Shown here one piece after another: positions 30,961 through 40,968 of a stretch of DNA of 64,000 bases. Under the pieces are notes generated by a model. That model saw only the letters and a program-made list of their open reading frames with translations. It had not been told where the DNA came from and searched no databases. Source of the DNA: Closterium sp. Naga37s-1 (taxonomy: Eukaryota > Streptophyta > Zygnematophyceae > Desmidiales > Closteriaceae); the NCBI GenBank assembly GCA_947471745.1, contig CANJKZ010000547.1:379501-443500 (forward strand), in the 5' to 3' direction. Made by a program: the position numbers and the translations under genes. The first letter of the stretch is position 1; every line of letters starts with the position of its first letter.

Positions 30961-33900
30961 TCAGCTGCTGCACGCTTGTGTGCATAGCACCCGCAGGTCA
31001 TAATTGGCCAATGATGTGATGTTTGGTACGGCAAGCATTGTCTGATTCGTACACACCAGCGCACCAGTGCCATTTTGATACGACCGGACCTGCACAAGCG
31101 GAAAAAAATCACCACCAAAAGTTAAATAAAGAAAGTAAAACTCATACAACGCAGGCCAGCAACATCGGGTATCGCAAGCAGGAAAGGAACAAGAGAAGGA
31201 GCAGTGCCAGGCAAGGATGAGAGTGAAAGCTGACCTGGCAAACAGGCCCTTGGCCCTGTGTGCCTGGGGCATTGGGGTCGCAGGTCCACCAAGGAGTGGG
31301 CACGCACGACATGTAGCGACACCACGTGCAGTCCCCAGCTACGTTGCCCTTGGTGAATAGCACCGCCATGCAGAGCGAGAAGCTGATGGTGGGGAGGGAA
31401 AAAGATGAAGCAGCAGACATGGGTGGGTTGGCAGCTGATGAGGGAGTGAAAAGGATGAGGAGGCAGCAGTGGGAAAGGGGAACGCGTGCCAGCAGCCATG
31501 TTGCCAACATGGCAAGCCCTGCATGAACGAGCACCACCCTGCAGCCTGCGATACTGCGAGCAGACAGACAGGTCGCCATTGAGAGAGGTGGAGGGCTTGA
31601 GGTAGGGCGAGTGAGAATGACAATGGGCGAGCAGCAGGGTGAAGATTGGGAGGGAGACGCAAGATAAGTAAGACCCAGGGGAAAACAGTTGAGGCGGCGT
31701 GGGTGGACCATGGAAGCGCACTCAGGGAAATCAACCAGGCCTTGGGAAGGGCAGCAATGCATCGCACTTACAGAGCCATGAAGATTAATCCTGAGAGAAT
31801 CCGCGTGTAGACCTGGCAGGTGGAATGCTTCTTAGTCACCGGGTCCCCTCCCGACACCGCAATCGCCGTTGCCGTTGCCACGCCAGAGCTGTCTCGGAGG
31901 ACGATGAAGCCGTGTTGGGGTTTGAGCAGCAGGGCGAATCCGAGGAAGAAGCCGGCGATGCAGCCGCCTATGTGGGCGAAATTGTCGATGTAGGGCATGA
32001 GGCCTATGGCTAGGTTGATGGCTATGAGGATGAGCAGCGTCATCAAGGCTGAGAACTGAGGGGGAGGGTATGGGGACAGAGGGAGGAGAGAAGGGGGGCA
32101 GAGGGAGAACCAGGAGTTGTCGATGTATGGCATGAGGCAGATGGCGAGATTGATGGCTATGAGGATGAGCAGCGTCATCAGGCCTGAGAACTGAGGGGGA
32201 GAGAAGGGGGAGGGACCACCGGGGCGGGGGAGTGGGGTGGATTGAAGAGAGAGTGGGTAGCTGGAGGGGTGGGAAATAGGGAGTTGGAAAGAGGGAGTTG
32301 GAAAGAGAAAACTAACCCCATCCTCTCGTCAACCCATGCATGCAAGCAAGCAACCCAAGCCAAGGCCATACCCTGTTGTCGTAGAGCTTCCAGTTGATCA
32401 GCAGTTCCGACAGGCACGCACCCACTAGCCCAAACAAGGCTCCAGATGCACCCACACTGATCTGACGGCAGGGAATCAATGTTGATTCCAGGTAAAATCA
32501 GAGAATTGAGAAGGGGTGAGGTTGGGTGGGTGGGTGGGTAGAAGGGGGAGAGAAGGGGTGAGGGGGGGGGATGAACAAGGAAAACAAGGGAGAATGATCC
32601 ACACAAGCACCTTCTCTGAATTTGATATGAAGCATTCGCTGGCGTCACTTGTAGGAGCAAAATGACTATTGACGCAGGGAGGAGAGGGGCGCATATTACA
32701 GAGTCCCTGCACTGCGGTGTTTAGGTGGATTTCTCATCTGTTTAAAGTTTTTTCAAGCCATAGCTGGGCGTGGTCGTACCTGTGTGTCGAGAAAGAGGCA
32801 TGAGAAGACGGCAGCAAAGACACCACTGAGAAGGTAGATGGCCGTCGGTCGCCCTGCCACGGAGAAGCACAGGAGAGTACACGGAGCAGACAGCAAAGCG
32901 ACTTTACATTACGCCCCTCGAAGAGAGAAAGCACATGAATGATCACGGAGCGGACAGCAGAGGGAGCATGGCGCAAAGGGGCACAGAGTATGCAGCATGG
33001 TGAATGTTTGCTGTTACACGAATTGAAGGATCATATGTGCTTCGAGAACCTGAATCTATCCCTCCTCCCCTCCCCGCACCTACGTGCGCACCAAGCCCTC
33101 CCCCCATAAATTTCCCCTCAATCCCCTCCTCGCCCGTTGATTCGCACCCCTCCAGGCCCCCCTCTTCCCCCCCCTTCCCCCCGCTTCCCCCCCCCCCTCC
33201 CCCCTTCCCCACCCAATTAACTACCTCTACCACACAACCATCCCCTTTCCCCCAACCATCCCGCCTTACGCCATACCACCACACCACCACTACACCGCAC
33301 CACACCACACCACACCACGCACGTACACAGCCCGAACTCCTTCTCGAGGCGGTTGAGCAGGAAGGCGATGCCGAGGAGGTTACACACGAGATGCACCACG
33401 CCGCCGTGTAACCACATGGCCGTTACCAGCCGCCAGCCTTGGTGGTAGTTGGTAACCAGGTTACTGTTCAGCGCGCCCATGTCCTGAAGCCTGGAGGGTT
33501 GCGACGACGACGGGAGGTCACACATATGGTGGGGTATGGATGTGACGAAGACATGTTTTACGCGAAATCATTCTTTAGATGACTCAAACGTAGTTGGTAA
33601 CCAGGTTACTGTTGAGCGCGCCCATGTTGTGAAGCTTAGAGGGCTGCGACGACGGCAGGTGAGGACGACATCCAGACGGATACGCGACAGACGCGCAATA
33701 ATCAGCTTCGAAACACCCATTAGAGACGTCTGAGTGATATACTCGAAAGAGCAAAGACCGGGCTAGAGGGGAAGAGGGTGGCGGGGGAGGGGGAAGGGGT
33801 GGGGTGGGGGGTTTGTGGGGGAGGGAGGAGGAGGGGGTAGGGTGGTAAGTCACAGGTCGCTTACGTTAAGGCGGTTGGACCGAAGAGAGGGTTGATATTA

Positions 33901-34433
33901 AGCGGCTCGAAGGAGAAGCGACCCAGCCAAGGCAGCACGCAGCTCTGGCCTTGCGGGTGCGGCTTCGACGGGCAATCATTCACCGCCATGGTCACAATAA
34001 AGACTACTATGCAGGCGATTAATACGGTCAGCGCCAGCCATGGCACCTTCCTATACCACCGCGGTTTCCGAGAAGGATCCCGAGGGTTTGAAGGTGGAAC
34101 AACAGGGGGGTACGCTGCTGGGTTGATTCCGGAGGGGTATTCAGGCGGAGGAGGAGGAGGGTACGCGTACGGTACGATCGTACTGCCAGATGCGTACGAG
34201 TGGAACTGACCCCCTTGATGATACGCGGAGTGTCTGTCGTCAGCGTACTCGTTATGAGATGATACGATGGCGGGATGGGAAGGAGCGTACGGGTATTCGC
34301 CGGAGCGCGAGTGAGCGAGCGGAGCGGAGGGAGTGGAGGAGAGAGAGGAGGAGGAGCGGAGGCTCGTAGACGACGGCATCTCGACGTCGCTCGAATAAGG
34401 ATCTGAGCCTCCGCGACCTACTATGCGACTCAT
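30961..34433 (-). CDS. RBL-type rhomboid intramembrane serine protease
   Basis: Seven exons join in phase with consensus GT-AG sites: 34433-33865, 33490-33327, 32853-32780, 32461-32372, 32055-31772, 31538-31235 (may hold one more small in-frame intron) and 31089-30961. They give about 537 residues. The N-terminus is cytosolic and Ser/Pro/Tyr-rich. TM1 covers about 131-151 (WLALTVLIACIVVFIVTMAV). Then come GRFSFEPLNINPLFGP, the rhomboid WLHGGVVHLVCN motif in exon 2, YLLSGVFAAVFS in exon 3, GASG with the catalytic Ser at about 275 in exon 4, and DNFAHIGG with the catalytic His at about 327 in exon 5. The C-terminal part has CTWCRYMSCVPTPWWTC, typical of plant rhomboid-like proteins. Such enzymes cut transmembrane proteins inside the bilayer, usually in Golgi or plasma membrane. 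The gene looks intact. Partial exon copies lie in introns 1 and 4. Confidence 0.9.
32117..32199 (-). repeat. partial copy of rhomboid exon 5 in intron 4
   Basis: Encodes LMTLLILIAINLAI.LMPYIDN, nearly the same as the start of exon 5 (31982-32055), and includes the acceptor TCTCAG. The offset is 135 bp. It stops just before the segment with the catalytic His. Confidence 0.92.
33590..33690 (-). repeat. partial copy of rhomboid exon 2 in intron 1
   Basis: Encodes KLHNMGALNSNLVTNY, matching RLQDMGALNSNLVTNY of exon 2 (33490-33327), plus the upstream CGACGACG-type intron end. The offset from the true exon is 145 bp. The copy breaks off after NY and lacks the rest of the exon. Confidence 0.9.
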
Positions 34434-34756
34434 TGCGAAATAATCCAGACAATGGGTTCTAAGAGAACGAAGCGGACGATAAGCGGATGCTTAACTACGC
34501 GGTAATCGATTCTTTAAGATTGTCCTACAAGTAGGAGGAGCGGCGCGTATAGCAAGTGATTCCGCCAACAAGCGGTCAAGAGAGATGAGAGGAACTGAAG
34601 TTAGGGACAGAACCAATCATCGTTAGACCAAAAGCTCAAGCTACCCAATAGCTCACATCAGATCAGAACCAACATTATAGGTCACCTTGAGCTGTTACAG
34701 GGTGTCATCTCCCTGACAAAAGGACCGACAAATGGGAATGGGTGCTGTAGCTTGTC

Positions 34757-35254
34757 CTAGAGAATGCCGAGAAGATTCACCTCCATTGTATTTGTGAACT
34801 GTACAAGTTTCCGCCATGCTCCCACAAACCCATACTTTCCGCTCATTTCACAAAGTGCGTTAGCTGAAAGACGGCGGAAAAGAGGCGATTCTGCAGATGT
34901 TTCCGCGCGGGCTGGGCTTGAAATGTTTTTGTCTGTAATCCTCCGCCTTGCTTCACCAATGTCAGCTGCAACTTCCGGAGATTCCGCGCAAAAGCTGTCC
35001 ATTCTTCCGCCAAGGGCTGTGTTTTGTTCCCCTTGGTGGAAAAAGGGAGGCGCAGAGCGGTGCCGTGCGCAGTCACGGCAGTCCCCGCTTCCGCGACCGA
35101 GCTGGTCTAGTCCCCCCTCAGCCTTGCGAACGCTTTCTGTGACACCTTGTGCGCATCGCTTCGACCAGTCACTGAATTCCAACACATATGTTCCACACCG
35201 ACCGACCACCAGCGAGGTGACACAAGCGAACCTGACATCCGCGATCATGTACAC
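34757..35254 (-). CDS. possible small protein gene, unknown function
   Basis: 165-residue frame starting MYMIADVRFACVTSLVVGRCGTY, with ATG, mixed composition and little low complexity. The plus strand is open over the same span, so the call rests on composition alone. I do not recognise a domain. It could equally be chance. Confidence 0.25.
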   Translation of the reverse strand: MYMIADVRFACVTSLVVGRCGTYVLEFSDWSKRCAQGVTESVRKAEGGLDQLGRGSGDCRDCARHRSAPPFFHQGEQNTALGGRMDSFCAESPEVAADIGEARRRITDKNISSPARAETSAESPLFRRLSANALCEMSGKYGFVGAWRKLVQFTNTMEVNLLGIL

Positions 35255-36117
35255 GTAACTGACATAATGTAAGTGTTACACTAGGAGGAATAGTTGTACA
35301 ATAAATAGTGAGACCCTGCACATACAGATATAGAATATGGACATGGATTCAACGGCACTTTCGACGTGTATAAAAACGAGGAACTTCATTCCGAGTACAT
35401 AAAGATAAATAGTTTAGATGCCCAACTGCGCCCTGCTGTTTGCTACGGGACGTGGAAAATAGCTGACAGGTGACGTGGCACACGTCGGAAATATCTCATG
35501 GTTGGGACCAAGCAGATGCGCTTTTCATTGCACTTTTTCACTTTCTTGACACACAAAAGCCGGCGTAGATCTCTCATCCGATACTTTCATGTGACCTGGA
35601 TGACCTTTTTCGATCGGCCCGCACTGTCCGCGATTGGTGCACAGCTGTTGAGATTTCTTCATCAACGATAACCACCAATCCGCACATCCACTTTCTTTAC
35701 CTTTTTCTTCCCTCCTCATCGCTTTCTTTCCTCCTCCTGTCACTCTCACCTTCCATTCAGGGATCTCGTTTCCTTCTGATCTTCAAGACATTCCAAAGAG
35801 CCCACATCAAACAGTCTGCTCCCTGCAGCAGCACATCAGCGTTTCCGAGGTTCCAATGAGGGTTTCCTACATGGTCTGCAGACAAACCCAGATGAAGCTG
35901 TCTTTCCTTTGACTCGCATTAACTTGGCTCTCTTGTTAGCAGTCTTTGCTTGAACGCTTATTGTCGATTGATCGATGCAAAAGGCGTCAAAGTGTGGATT
36001 GCTTGCCTTGAATATCCTTGATTAGGGCTGATCATAGTGTAGTTAATAATCTCTGCACTTAGTCTTTCTTCCGACACTGATCGCTCTCCATTTTTTCAAG
36101 GACGTTTCAAAACGAAG

Positions 36118-36205
36118 CTTTCGCTGGGTTACCAAATTTCAACTCCCTCATCACACCCCATAATACGTCTTTCCGTCGTAACCTCCATTGGTTTTCTCGA
36201 TGAAG
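36118..36205. repeat. 90-bp segment shared with 29655-29748
   Basis: Lies in the presumed 5' untranslated or promoter region of PARG. It differs from the other copy by only one or two bases. Confidence 0.9.
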
Positions 36206-36273
36206 CTCGCCATAACAAGCTTTTCAAATCTTTCCAGTATAAAGCTTTCCCTTCCATAGCTACGCATTCCGCC

Positions 36274-39078
36274 ATGTTTCCTGAAAAGAGAGATCTCTCG
36301 TATTTCCTCCCCTTCGGCCCCGCACCGAGCCTGAGCACGCTACCGTCGGACGCGGGATTCGGCGGGAGCCGCGAAGCCGGCGTTACAACCGGCGTTGCCG
36401 CCGGTGGTGTTGCCGGCGCAGGCACGAGCTACGGCTTCAGCGGTGCCGGCCCGGCGGGGTTTAACACGGATGCGGCGAACACAGCGGCGTCGCGGCTGTA
36501 CGCGACGGGAGTGATTGACAGCAGTAACCAGCCAGCGAAAGATAACAACAATCAGACGAACAACAATAACAACAACAGTGCGAGCGTGAGCAGCACGCGG
36601 AGAGAGTATGCGTGGCCCGGGACCGTCGCTCATGCGTTCGCCGCCATTGCGCGTGGCCCCGCTGCTAGCCAGGTGCGCTTGCTGGAATCAGCATCAGCTT
36701 GCGCTGGTTGTTTCACGAAGTTTGTCCAAACTCCAGTTTCCTGCGTTATTTCACGCGTGCTCTCATACTCGTGTTCTACATCTCCGGTGTCTCCCTGTCC
36801 GCGCCGCAGGTGGCGAGTGTCGAGACGTTAGCCGACGCGATAATCGACATTCGCAGGGAGCTGAGTCTCAGCGATGGTAACCCTCGGCTCGCGAAAGGCC
36901 TCGCTGAATTCTTCGACGAGGTGAGTTCAACAACCTCGTCTGGTACGCGGGTGTTTTCAAGTCGAATCAGGAATGTGGAAATGTGCATTTGCCAACGTCC
37001 CTTCGAGTCTATTCATGTCAACCCTCGCTGCTTGAACGCTATTCTCATCCCTCTCCTCCCTGTCCCCTTAACCCCTCTCGCCCCAAACGTACCTGCAGAT
37101 TCTCTCCGAGGAGGAATCTCAGGAGTTTTTCTTCTTCACGCTGCCCGGAATGGCCTCGCTCGCTCTCCGTCTCCCGAGCCTCGTCTCCCAGCAGGCTCGG
37201 AGCGTGGCTCGGGCAGCCCAAGCCGCAGCGCAATCCGGCAGCAGCGGGGGGAGCGGAAGCGGCGGAAGCGGAAGCGGAAGCGGGAGCGGGGGGAGTGAGA
37301 AGTGGCGGAGGGGGACGCAGATGACGCTGCAGCTGCTGAGGCCGCAGCAGCCGGGGCTTGTGCTTATAACGCAGGAGCTTGCTGCGGCGCTATTGGTGGG
37401 CGCGTTCTTCTGCGTGTATCCCACGGCCGGGCGCGCGCAGGAGAGACTACCAGAGATCAACTTCGACCGCCTCTATGGGTGAGTCTCCACCCTCTCACCC
37501 CTCTTTCTATCCGCTCTCTCCGTTTGCCCAACCCCTCATCTGTTGCGCTAGCCAAGGGCATATACGAGGAGTCGCCGCAGCAGCAGGAGAAGCTGCGCTG
37601 CCTGCTGCACCAATCCTGCCGCGTCCTCTCCCCGTGCCTCAGAGCATTGATTGCCTCAGAATCCCATCGTTCCCCTCCCCATTCCCGTCCTTTCCGAACC
37701 TCTCAGCGGCATATACGAGGGCTCGCCGCAACAACAAGAGAAGCTGCGCTGCCTGCTGCACTACTTCCGCCGAGTCGTCTCCTCCATGCCTCAGGGCGCC
37801 GTCTCCTACGAGCGCAAGGTGCTGCCGCTCACTGCTGTCACACCCGCCACTGTCACACCCGCTGCTGCCGCCCCGCCGACCCTCCACCCGTTCAACACCC
37901 CCGGTACTGACACACCAGGCCACCTAAAGCAACAGCAGCAGCAGCAGCAGCAGGATGTATTGGGTTGGGGTGGGGAGGCAGGGGAGGGTGGAGGGCGGGG
38001 AAGTGGGACCATGAGACAAGGCGGAGGTAGTTCGCCGCCCGGAAGCGGTGGGAGTGGTGGGCAGGGTGGGCGGCACGGTAGCGGTAATGGCGGCAGTAAG
38101 GGCAGTGGTAACGGCGGCGGTAACGGTAACGGTAACGGTAATGGTAACGGGAACGGTTACGGTAGTGGTTACCACAGTGGTTCCCGAAGCTCGCCCATGC
38201 AGAAAAGCAGCTCCAACCGAAGCTCAGGTCCGACAACTGGCTCGGATTCGAGCCTGGGAGGGTCGTGGGGGAAGGGCGGGGAAGGAGGGGGGTTGCGGAG
38301 TGGAGGGAGCACCAGGAGCTTCGGGGGGAGCTGGGGGACGCTTCCCCCTCCCCCTGGCGCGGACTTCTGGGGGACAAGGCGGATTCCGCTCTGCGCCCTG
38401 GTGGTGAGTGCGAAGGGCGTTGTGGGGGGGGAGGGGAGAGGGTTGTTGGGGGGAGAGGCGTGCTGGGTGAAGGGGGATGTTGGAGATAAGAGGTGTGTTG
38501 AGTGGGGGGACAGGTTTGGGTGAGTGAGATAGGATGCATATTTGGGAGGAAAAACAGAAGGCATTTGTGCAGTGCTTCCAATCATATCACACCTGTTGCT
38601 TGATGCACTGCTCTTTTTTTGTCACATGGCCTCCCCCTTACCCCTCTTCCACCCGTTCCTCCCTCCCAACACACCCCCCTTCCCCCTCTCTCCCCCCATG
38701 CACCACCAGGTGCCCATGCACCACCAGGTGCATGAGCGCGGCACAATAGAGGACGACGGCACGGGCTGTCTGTAGGTGGACGACGAAACGCCGCAGCACA
38801 TATCTTCACTTCACACGCTCCTCCCATTCCTCCCATCTGCCTCCCCCTCTTCAGGTGCACGAGCGCGGCACAATAGAGGACGACGGCACGGGCTGTGTGC
38901 AGGTGGACTTCGCCAATGCCTTTGTGGGCGGCGGCACGCTCGGCTCGGGGTGCGCGCAGGAGGAGATTCGTTTCGTCATCTGCCCGGAGCTCATCGTGGG
39001 AATGCTTTTCCTGCCCGCCATGGAGAACAACGAGACGATTGAGATCGTGGGGCCCGAGCGGTTCACTAGATACACTGG
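36274..39078 (+). CDS. PARG: poly(ADP-ribose) glycohydrolase, 5' part
   Basis: PARG removes poly(ADP-ribose) from proteins by splitting ribose-ribose bonds. Exons 36274-36672, 36810-36920, 37099-37478, 37707-38403 and 38855-39078 join in phase (about 603 codons). Exon 3 gives FFFFTLPGMASLALRLPSLV ... LITQELAAALLVGAFFCVYP ... EINFDRLYG and exon 4 gives KLRCLLHYFRRV with GAVSYERKVLP. Exon 5 holds the PARG signature: GGG at about 554-556 and the catalytic QEE at about 564-566, then EIRFVICPELIVGMLFLPAMEN and EIVGPERF. Between SYERKVLP and FWGTRRIPLCAL lies an unusual insertion of about 190 Gly/Asn/Ser/Gln-rich residues. The exon 5 donor (39079) opens into a minisatellite, a retroelement and then the satellite. 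The C-terminal part of the catalytic domain is not found in the window. Confidence 0.9.
37551..37650 (+). repeat. partial copy of PARG exon 4 in intron 3
   Basis: GGCATATACGAG with GAGAAGCTGCGCTGCCTGCT at 37557 onward matches the start of exon 4 at 37708, an offset of 151 bp. Similarity fades after LRCLLH. It includes the intron-3 side of the acceptor region. Confidence 0.92.
38722..38775 (+). repeat. partial copy of PARG exon 5 in intron 4
   Basis: AGGTGCATGAGCGCGGCACA and the following 30 bp match exon 5 at 38853 onward, an offset of 126 bp. The copy ends after the GCTGT codons (HERGTIEDDGTGC) and runs into a TAG. Confidence 0.93.
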
Positions 39079-39345
39079 GTGAGTCAGCAGATACACAGGG
39101 TGAGTCAGCAGATACACAAGGTGAGTCAGCAGATACACAGGGTGAGTCAGCAGATACACAGGGTGAGTCAGCAGATACACAGGGTGAATCAGCAGATACA
39201 CTTGGTGAGTCAGCAGATACACAGGGTGAATCAGCAATACACAGGGTGAGTCAGCAGATACACAGGGTGAATCAGCAGATACACTGGGTGAGTCAGCAGG
39301 TACTCTGAGTCAGTCAGCAGATACACTGGGTGAGTCAGCGGATAC
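39066..39345 (+). repeat. 21-bp minisatellite growing from the PARG exon 5 donor
   Basis: About 13 copies of GTGAGTCAGCAGATACACAGG. The first unit is the true junction: TAGATACACTGG is the end of exon 5, followed by GTGAGTCAGC. Each unit therefore repeats an exon end and a strong splice donor. Units are exactly 21 bp in the first half; later ones carry GTGAATC or small length changes. Confidence 0.95.
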
Positions 39346-39444
39346 AGCTCGCTGAGCAAAGAAGTTAAGTAGGCGAGTCCAATCTATGGAGATTCTATAC
39401 CCTGGTAACTGAACCCAAGTTTCATACCATCCGCCATAGAAGCT

Positions 39445-39615
39445 TTGTTTAGGCGAGCTGCACTCTAGAAAAAATCTTTAGCAAGTGATAGTGAGTAGTA
39501 AAAAGTTTGACCCTGTTAAAAACCAAGAATCTGAAAACCGAACTCGTATTCCACTAAAGGATTAAAACGCGAACATGTTTCGGTCGACTGGGAACGGCCC
39601 CAAGTCAAACCTTCA
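39445..39615 (-). repeat. left inverted repeat of the Penelope-like element
   Basis: Reverse complement of 40921-41091, including CTAGAAAAAATCTTTAGCAA and CGAACATGTTTCGGTCGAC. On the minus strand the ribozyme half (GAAAC plus stem) is kept, but the CTGATGA core is replaced, so this side should be inactive. Confidence 0.9.
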
Positions 39616-39654
39616 CACTCATGGGTAACTACTAATGCGAGTCGTTGGCTGGAT

Positions 39655-40695
39655 TTGCAACTAAGACCGCTAGTCCTAAAACGAGCCACCTACCTGCGCG
39701 ATTCTCTCTCACTGCTAGCGAAGCTGCAGACTACAGCCTTTCCGCCTTACATTCTCCTAGCGACGTACGACGTGACCTCGCTCTACCCCAGCATAGCTAT
39801 AGATCGAGGACTTGACGCAGTTAGCAGTTTTTTGACGAGAGACAACACGCAGCTATCTCAACCGCTTATGGCTCTACTGGGTTGGGTCATGAGGAACTCC
39901 TACGTAGAGTTCGACGGCGAAGTGTTTCATCAAGTGCAGGGCACTGCAATGGGAACTCCTGTAGAAGTGTGTTTTGCCATACTCTTCATGAGCCGTCTCG
40001 ATGAGCTGTTAAAGGAGAGGTGGACCGGGGTGTCACCTTGTTACCACGTCCGTTACATCGATGATGGCCTTATCATTTGGCCAGGGTCGCGGTCAGATTT
40101 AGAGGAGTACCTGCGCACCTTCAACGGCTTGGATCCGAATATCAGGATCACGTGGAACATCTCGGATCGTTCGGTTGACTTTCTGGACATGGTCCTCCAC
40201 AAAGGGCCACGTTTTACTGAGCGTGGTATCCTAGACTTCGGTACTTTTCAGAAGCCGATGAATAGGTACCTCTATCTCCCCTTCTCCTCCTTCCACCCAC
40301 GGCACTGCAAGGATAGTTTCATCTGCGCCGAACTGAAGCGTTACCTGCTACGCTCGACCTCGGTGTCAACTTTCCTAGCAACGAAACACGCCTTCTTCCA
40401 ACGCCTTCGTGATCGTGGTTACCCCCCTGTTTTCCTTCGACCGATCTTCAAGGGCGTCCTATTCGCACATCGTGCACCACTCCTCGCCGACACTCTCGCG
40501 AACCAGCTTTTGCGACACACCTCTCTCCCCTCTACACGCGGACCCCTAGTCTTGAAGACGACCTACACACCTGTGTCAGCTCGGCTCGGGCTAGGGGTAG
40601 TTTTGAAACGTCTCAAAACTAGATTACTTTCACGCAGATTTTATACAGAGAGAATGTTTGTTGCTTGGAAAGCTGGGTGTAACTTGCAAAAGTAA
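39655..40695 (+). CDS. Penelope-like reverse transcriptase
   Basis: The open frame is about 346 residues from 39655. It is also open upstream (TNASRWLDLQ), so the true start is uncertain and no good ATG is seen. Motifs: LLATYDVTSLYPSI (about 34-47), GTAMGTPVEVCFAILFM (about 96-112), the catalytic YIDDGLIIW (about 134-142), ITWNISDRSVDFLDMVLHK (about 165-183). The YDVTSLY / GTAMG / YIDD / FLD series fits Penelope-like RTs better than LINE or LTR RTs. Known family members copy RNA into DNA, often at chromosome ends. The frame is intact through its stop. Confidence 0.8.
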   Translation: MQLRPLVLKRATYLRDSLSLLAKLQTTAFPPYILLATYDVTSLYPSIAIDRGLDAVSSFLTRDNTQLSQPLMALLGWVMRNSYVEFDGEVFHQVQGTAMGTPVEVCFAILFMSRLDELLKERWTGVSPCYHVRYIDDGLIIWPGSRSDLEEYLRTFNGLDPNIRITWNISDRSVDFLDMVLHKGPRFTERGILDFGTFQKPMNRYLYLPFSSFHPRHCKDSFICAELKRYLLRSTSVSTFLATKHAFFQRLRDRGYPPVFLRPIFKGVLFAHRAPLLADTLANQLLRHTSLPSTRGPLVLKTTYTPVSARLGLGVVLKRLKTRLLSRRFYTERMFVAWKAGCNLQK

Positions 40696-40911
40696 CTTGT
40701 TCGCGCGAGGCTCCCGAAGCTACAGTTGGCGAAGAATGAGAATTCCACGTTACGCCTCAAGGAATGAAGACCCGAGCCCCTCGGTTCTTTCCAGGGTGCT
40801 TTGGATTGGCTGCCCAGATATCAGCCACGGTTGTTACGCGCCTAGATTTTGGTTTCTCGAAACGTAGTTCTTACTTAAAGGCTTCGTTCCCACTCTTGTC
40901 TTCCATTCTGC

Positions 40912-40968
40912 TTGCGCTGATGAAGGCTTGACTTGGGGCCTGTCCCAGTCGACCGAAACATGTTCGCG
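40912..40968 (+). ncRNA. hammerhead ribozyme motif (type I layout)
   Basis: TTGCG, then the core CTGATGA (40917-40923), a 31-nt stem-loop II (GGcUUGACUuGGG pairing with CCCAGUCGACC through two small bulges), GAAA (40955-40958), a minimal stem III (AC-AU-GU), the cleavage site after U40964 and CGCG. Stem I forms from UGCG with CGCG. All core bases of a hammerhead are present, and the tiny stem III is typical of those in Penelope-like elements. Self-cleavage would release the RT transcript's 3' side or set its RNA ends. Confidence 0.65.

Larger units (their letters stand above)
34434..36273. other. intergenic region between the divergent rhomboid and PARG genes
   Basis: This 1.8-kb spacer should hold the promoters of both genes. 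One open frame (34757-35254, minus) is listed separately. No other feature is clear apart from the 90-bp segment at 36118-36205. Confidence 0.5.

Noticed and set aside
39895-40695. LINE or group II intron reverse transcriptase
   Set aside because: The motif set (YDVTSLY, GTAMG, YIDD, FLD) together with inverted terminal repeats and a hammerhead fits Penelope-like elements better.
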